DNA from: JBCCZC01 sp039188505
GTDB lineage: Bacteria; Pseudomonadota; Gammaproteobacteria; Xanthomonadales; SZUA-38
Assembly (NCBI GenBank): GCA_039188505.1
Contig: JBCCZC010000022.1
Span: 1 to 24,794 of the forward strand
DNA length: 24,794 nt
Direction: 5' to 3'
Shown: positions 21,210 to 24,794 of the stretch, piece by piece
How the letters are laid out: each line of letters opens with the position of its first letter
How positions within the stretch are numbered: position 1 is the first letter of the stretch
Position numbers and translations under genes: made by a program
The notes under the pieces: model-generated
The model's database searches: none
Told to the model about the DNA's origin: nothing
The model's input: only the letters and a program-made list of their open reading frames with translations

Positions 21210-24206
21210 TCAGCGCGCCGGTAGCGCGCCTGACTCGGTCTCCGGCGCTTCGCCTAGGTCGACGGCGACCACGCGATTTCGCCCTTCGTGCTTGGCGCGA
21301 TAGAGCGCTTCGTCCGCCCGACGCATCAGCGCGTCGACAGCGCCACCTTGATGCGGTAGCGCCGTTGCGAGCCCGATGCTGATGGTCACGGATCCGCTCA
21401 CCGGGCTTTCGCCATGGGGCAGGGCAGTCGCCTCCACGCGGTCCCGGAGCTGTTCGGCATAGGTGACGGCATCGGCGAAGGCGATCGTCGGCAGCAGCAC
21501 GACGAATTCCTCGCCCCCGTAGCGCGCTACCAGGTCGCCCGACCGGCGAGCGTGCTCGTCGAGGACGCTCGCGATGCGCATGAGGACCCGGTCACCCTCC
21601 TGGTGGCCGTAGGCGTCGTTGAACTGCTTGAAGAAGTCGAGATCGATCAGCACGAGGGTGACCGGCGTACCCTGCCGCTGCCCCCGGCGCCACTCCGCCT
21701 CGAGGGCCTCGTCGAGCTTACGGCGATTGGCGACACCGGTGAGACTGTCGCTCTCGGCCAGTCGACGCAGTTCGCGATTCGCCACCGCCAGTTCATCGGT
21801 GCGTTCCTCTACGACGGCGGCCAGCCGCAGGTTCTGGGCGGCGACCTGTCTCAGGCGCGCCCGGTGACCGAGCACGCCCAGGCCGATCAACAGCAGCGCG
21901 ACGGCCGGGGGAAACCAGGCCGTCTGGTGAAAGTACGGTTCGATGCGGAAGGAGACGGACGCTTCCGTGTCGCTCCAGATGCCGTCACCGTTGGCCGCGG
22001 AAACCCGGAAGCGGTAGTCGCCGGGAGGAATGCGCGTGTAGTAGGCCACTCGCCTGTACCCGCCTCGATCCACTCCTCTTCGAAGCCCTCCAACCGGTAG
22101 CGAAACGTCACCCGCTCCGGTGCCTGGAGGCTGAGGCCGCTGAATTGGAATTCGAGCCGCTCGCCGCCGCCGGGTGCAATCACCGACGATGCATGGCGGT
22201 CGAGCTCGACGTCGTCGACCCTGGCTGCTTCGACGACAACCAGCGGCGGGAGCGGATTGACCGTCAGCCGAGTCGGGTCCAACGTGGCGATTCCCCGAAC
22301 CGTTGGGAACAAGCTCGCCACTCCGGGTGCGCCATGCGGACGGCTGCGACAGTCCGTTGCTCTGATCGGTTTCCATGCCATCGCCGCGGCCGAAATGCGT
22401 CGATGTAAGCGATGGCGCGCGACCGTCCAGGACCTGCTCGACATCCTGCCGGGCGACCGAGAAAACGCCACGATTCGAACTCATCCACAGGCGTCCCAGG
22501 CCGTCGTCAATGATGCTGAAGACGACATCGTCGAAGAGACCCTGCGCGGACGACAGGTTGCGGAACTCACCCGCCCGATAGCGGCTGACGCCTCGGTTCG
22601 TTCCGATCCAGAGGGTGCCGTCGGCGTCCTCGGCCAGGGAGAACGCCCGGGAGCTCGCGAGGCCGTCTTCGGTCGCGTAGGCCGTGACGCCCGTCGCGGT
22701 GATGCGATGGAGCCCGCCTACGGTGGCAACCCAGAGGTCGCCGGTGGCAGCGCTCACAAGCAGATCCGTCACGTGTCCGTCCAGGAAGCCCTGTTCCCTG
22801 CCGTAGCTCGTGACCGCCCCATCGGGGTCGATCCGATCCACACCAAAGTTGCTACCGACCCAGAGGGATCCGTCGGCGCCGTCCTGGATCGCGTAGACGT
22901 TGTCGCTCGAGAGACCATCCGCGCTTGTCAGCGAGACGAAACGCCCATCCTCGAAGCGCGACAGGCCACCGCCGGCGGTCCCGACCCAGATGCGACCCCC
23001 GCGGTCCTCGTGGATCGCCTTGACGTATTCGCTGGGGAGGCCGGCCTCGGGGCCGAATCGCACCAGCTCATCGGTCAGTCGATAGAGCCCGCCGCCGTCG
23101 GTGCCCGCCCAGATGGCACCCGTTCGGTCTTCCAGGACGGCCCGGACGTTGTCGGTCGCCAGGCCGTCCTTGCGGTTGAAGGACGACAGGGGCTTGTCCT
23201 GAAGCGCCGCGACGCCGCCGCCGTTGGTACCGATCCATAACCCGCCTTCGCGGTCCGTCAGCAGAGACCTCACCTGATCGCTCGGTAGCCCGTTCATCGT
23301 GGTGAGATTCGATAGCCGGCCATCGATCAATCGACTGATGCCGCCACCATCAGTGGCGATCCAAAGCGTCCCGTCAGGATCATAGTGGAGGGCCTGGACC
23401 CGATCGTCGCCGAGTCCGTCTTCGACCGTCAGCCGTCGGCGGTCGGGCCCGGTCCCCTGTAGCAGCCCGCCACCCTCGGTTCCGATCCAGAGTTCCCCCT
23501 CGGGGCTCCTTGCCAGCGCGAGAATGGTCCGTGCCGGCGGCCCGTCCACGGCGATCCGCTGTATCCCGGTGCTGCCGGCGCGGATGAGTTCACCCGACTC
23601 GAATCCTGCCCAGACGCCGCCCTGCTCGTCTGCGAGCAGCGAACGCACCACGCTGTTCGGATAGTCCGTGCCCGCCTGGAACCGCTGCAGAACACTGCCG
23701 TCCAGATCGAGCTGCAGCAGCTGGCCAGACGTCCCCACCCAGCTTCGATCTCCCTCGATCGTCAGGGAGCGGACGGCCTCGTCGCTACGCTCCGCTGCGC
23801 CGATCATGGGCTCGATGCGGCCCCGTTCGAGGACCGAGACGTGCCCGGATCCGGCGATCCAGAGGCGACCCCGAGCGTCGATAGCGAGCGCGAAAATCTC
23901 GTTTCCGTTGCTGAAGGCGGGCGTGTTCGTGCGATTGAAGACCACGAAGCGGATGCCGTCGAATCGCACCAGGCCTTCGTAGGTACCGAGCCTGAGATAG
24001 CCGTCCGGGGTTTGCGCGAGCGCCAGCACGGTGTTCTGGGGCAGGCCTTCCTCCCAGGTGCTGAGCGTGAACGAACCGAGAGCGCGTTCCGGTGGAAGTG
24101 CCTGGGCCGGAGGCCAGAGGACGAGAAGCAAAAGGACAACCGCGGTCGTGCCGGCGGCTGCCCGCCAGCGAATCCGCGTCGGAAATCCCCTGCATCTCCC
24201 GCTCAT
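21210..24206 (-). CDS. Membrane diguanylate cyclase with propeller sensor (internal compensating frameshifts)
   Basis: This 998-aa protein synthesises cyclic di-GMP. Order: signal peptide (1-35); two-component propeller repeats (about 40-590, for example LWIATDGGG, LWIGTNGGG, IWVGTAGGG); a Y_Y_Y domain (about 640-735); a membrane helix (about 757-778, FPPAVALLLIGLGVLG); a short coiled coil; and GGDEF (about 815-970) with active-site GGEEF at 897-901 and inhibitory I-site RSGD five residues before it. The start at 24206 has GGAAG and gives a clean signal peptide; 24257 and 24263 are alternatives. Residues about 632-715 are out of frame: the conserved Y_Y_Y text lies in another frame between two lesions. 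As read, the sensor linker is scrambled. Confidence 0.85.
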   Translation of the reverse strand: MSGRCRGFPTRIRWRAAAGTTAVVLLLLVLWPPAQALPPERALGSFTLSTWEEGLPQNTVLALAQTPDGYLRLGTYEGLVRFDGIRFVVFNRTNTPAFSNGNEIFALAIDARGRLWIAGSGHVSVLERGRIEPMIGAAERSDEAVRSLTIEGDRSWVGTSGQLLQLDLDGSVLQRFQAGTDYPNSVVRSLLADEQGGVWAGFESGELIRAGSTGIQRIAVDGPPARTILALARSPEGELWIGTEGGGLLQGTGPDRRRLTVEDGLGDDRVQALHYDPDGTLWIATDGGGISRLIDGRLSNLTTMNGLPSDQVRSLLTDREGGLWIGTNGGGVAALQDKPLSSFNRKDGLATDNVRAVLEDRTGAIWAGTDGGGLYRLTDELVRFGPEAGLPSEYVKAIHEDRGGRIWVGTAGGGLSRFEDGRFVSLTSADGLSSDNVYAIQDGADGSLWVGSNFGVDRIDPDGAVTSYGREQGFLDGHVTDLLVSAATGDLWVATVGGLHRITATGVTAYATEDGLASSRAFSLAEDADGTLWIGTNRGVSRYRAGEFRNLSSAQGLFDDVVFSIIDDGLGRLWMSSNRGVFSVARQDVEQVLDGRAPSLTSTHFGRGDGMETDQSNGLSQPSAWRTRSGELVPNGSGNRHVGPDSADGQSAPAAGCRRSSQGRRRRARPPCIVGDCTRRRRAARIPIQRPQPPGTGAGDVSLPVGGLRRGVDRGGYRRVAYYTRIPPGDYRFRVSAANGDGIWSDTEASVSFRIEPYFHQTAWFPPAVALLLIGLGVLGHRARLRQVAAQNLRLAAVVEERTDELAVANRELRRLAESDSLTGVANRRKLDEALEAEWRRGQRQGTPVTLVLIDLDFFKQFNDAYGHQEGDRVLMRIASVLDEHARRSGDLVARYGGEEFVVLLPTIAFADAVTYAEQLRDRVEATALPHGESPVSGSVTISIGLATALPHQGGAVDALMRRADEALYRAKHEGRNRVVAVDLGEAPETESGALPAR
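22060..22311 (-). other. Out-of-frame Y_Y_Y segment bounded by two frameshifts
   Basis: In the frame of the surrounding gene this segment gives low-complexity, arginine- and proline-rich text. In the alternative minus-strand frame it gives FPTVRGIATLDPTRL, then LEFQFSGLSLQAPERVTFRY and RLEGFEEEWIEAG, the conserved start and core of a Y_Y_Y domain. The first lesion (about 22309-22312) sits in WRTRSGEL, just before a missing Trp-Phe; it is 2 bases short. The second (about 22058-22062) is one base short before YRRVAYYTRIPPGDY. The total is minus three, so the flanking frame stays open. Confidence 0.85.
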
Positions 24207-24494
24207 GTTCTTCCAACGTTCGGCGTCGCGCTCGCTCAGCGAAGGCGCGCCGATCATGGCCACCGTGCACGAGCATAGCAGCAGTGCGGCCGGCGCTCGC
24301 AGACGTGGCGGTTACCAGCTGTCACAGGAATGGGGATTTGCCGCCGATGCGGCGCGGAGACGGCGGACTTGGGTATGGGGTCGAAGGCAGGATTGCGTGC
24401 CGGGCGCTGTCCGCTCTCGAATCGGCGCGTTGCCTTCGACCTTGTGTACCATCCACAGCCAGGGCGAACCGCCCCCCGGCCAAGGAGCAATGGA
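24207..24494. other. Divergent intergenic region before the edge lipoprotein
   Basis: This is a 288-base gap. The minus strand carries GCTATGCT at 24272-24279, a candidate -10 for the diguanylate cyclase that predicts a start near 24265. Frames crossing the gap are arginine-rich and not protein-like. No terminator or RNA gene was recognised. Confidence 0.45.
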
Positions 24495-24794
24495 GTGATC
24501 AGATCAACGAAGCGTGCAGGGTCCGCCACCGTCGGCCGGGATGCTCCGAGACCAGGGCGCTCGCGCCGCCCGCGCGGCCCATGCCCGAGCCTGATCGGGG
24601 CGTTCGTGTTCCTTCTGCTGGCGGGTTGTGCCGCTGCCCCGACAGCGGAGGACAAACTCTCGGCGGGGGTTGGCTGGGTTGCTGCCGGTGAAGGCTGGGC
24701 GGACGAGGCGAGGGCGGTGTTCGCGGAGGCCCGCACCCACGTCGAGGCGGTCGCGGCCGAGCGGGCAGCGGGAAGCTGGGCCGTGGTGCTGGAC
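24495..24794 (+). CDS. Lipoprotein, probable HAD acid phosphatase (partial)
   Basis: This open frame starts at a GTG with AAGGAG 7 bases upstream and runs off the window (100 codons). After a long basic leader, the hydrophobic run SLIGAFVFLLLAGC ends in a lipobox, so the mature protein starts at Cys49. The mature part begins CAAAPTAEDKLSAGVGWVAA and ends at the edge with AGSWAVVLD. In class B/e(P4) lipoprotein acid phosphatases an A-V-V-L-D-x-D-E-T motif follows an N-terminal helical segment of this size, so VVLD may be the start of the catalytic HAD motif. The next residues are outside the window, so the family is inferred. Confidence 0.55.
   Translation, partial: MIRSTKRAGSATVGRDAPRPGRSRRPRGPCPSLIGAFVFLLLAGCAAAPTAEDKLSAGVGWVAAGEGWADEARAVFAEARTHVEAVAAERAAGSWAVVLD

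Noticed and set aside
22257..23240. 327-codon open frame on the plus strand
   Set aside because: Antisense to the propeller repeats of the diguanylate cyclase. Its apparent periodicity mirrors the coding repeats on the other strand.
1..24794. CRISPR arrays, tRNA/rRNA genes, insertion sequences, prophage or defence islands
   Set aside because: No direct-repeat arrays, transposase-like frames, tRNA-like cloverleaf sequences or phage/defence domains were seen while reading both strands.

Overview
The window is compact, GC-rich DNA (visibly well above 60 % GC) with short intergenic gaps and clear Shine-Dalgarno sites. It looks like the chromosome of a Gram-negative proteobacterium, most likely a gammaproteobacterium. 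This is inferred from the gene content: lipoproteins, a propeller/Y_Y_Y diguanylate cyclase, a two-cysteine OhrR, Lhr helicase and a REP-like palindrome after pdxH. I see no tRNA, rRNA, CRISPR array, transposase, phage gene or integration scar.

Layout. 1-520: minus-strand edge gene and a DUF1801 protein. 877-1755: exported metallo-beta-lactamase-fold hydrolase. 1756-2197: non-coding, with an intrinsic terminator pointing to the minus strand and no recognised gene feeding it. 2198-3583: GNAT acetyltransferase converging on proline dehydrogenase. 3709-5670: DUF1272 zinc protein, MDR oxidoreductase and pdxH. 5815-7265: exported DUF3179 protein and a zf-TFIIB protein. 7481-10585: TetR regulator divergent from a crotonase/acyl-CoA synthetase pair, with a near-perfect 21-bp palindrome between them. 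10678-14898: the large helicase lhr. 14976-15203: small coiled-coil lipoprotein. 15315-19127: LysR regulator divergent from a GST and a 695-aa PNPOx/FNR/[2Fe-2S] fusion flavoprotein. 19146-19961: orphan ATP-grasp-like protein. 20229-21156: five-TM protein translationally overlapping a two-Cys OhrR regulator, behind a palindrome-containing promoter. 21210-24206: membrane diguanylate cyclase with a two-component propeller sensor. 24495-end: start of a lipoprotein, probably a HAD acid phosphatase.

Three regulatory modules stand out: TetR with acyl-CoA activation/crotonase, LysR with GST/flavoprotein, and OhrR with a membrane protein. Each has its regulator beside or divergent from its likely targets, and two have strong palindromes at the promoter. 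The most unusual sequence observation is in the diguanylate cyclase. About 250 bases (22060-22311) carry the conserved Y_Y_Y sensor domain in a different frame from the rest of the open frame, so two frameshifts cancel each other. No family here is wholly novel. The least understood pieces are the ATP-grasp orphan, the OhrR-linked membrane protein, the candidate minus-strand small RNA near 1830-1990, and the crotonase that lacks one catalytic glutamate.
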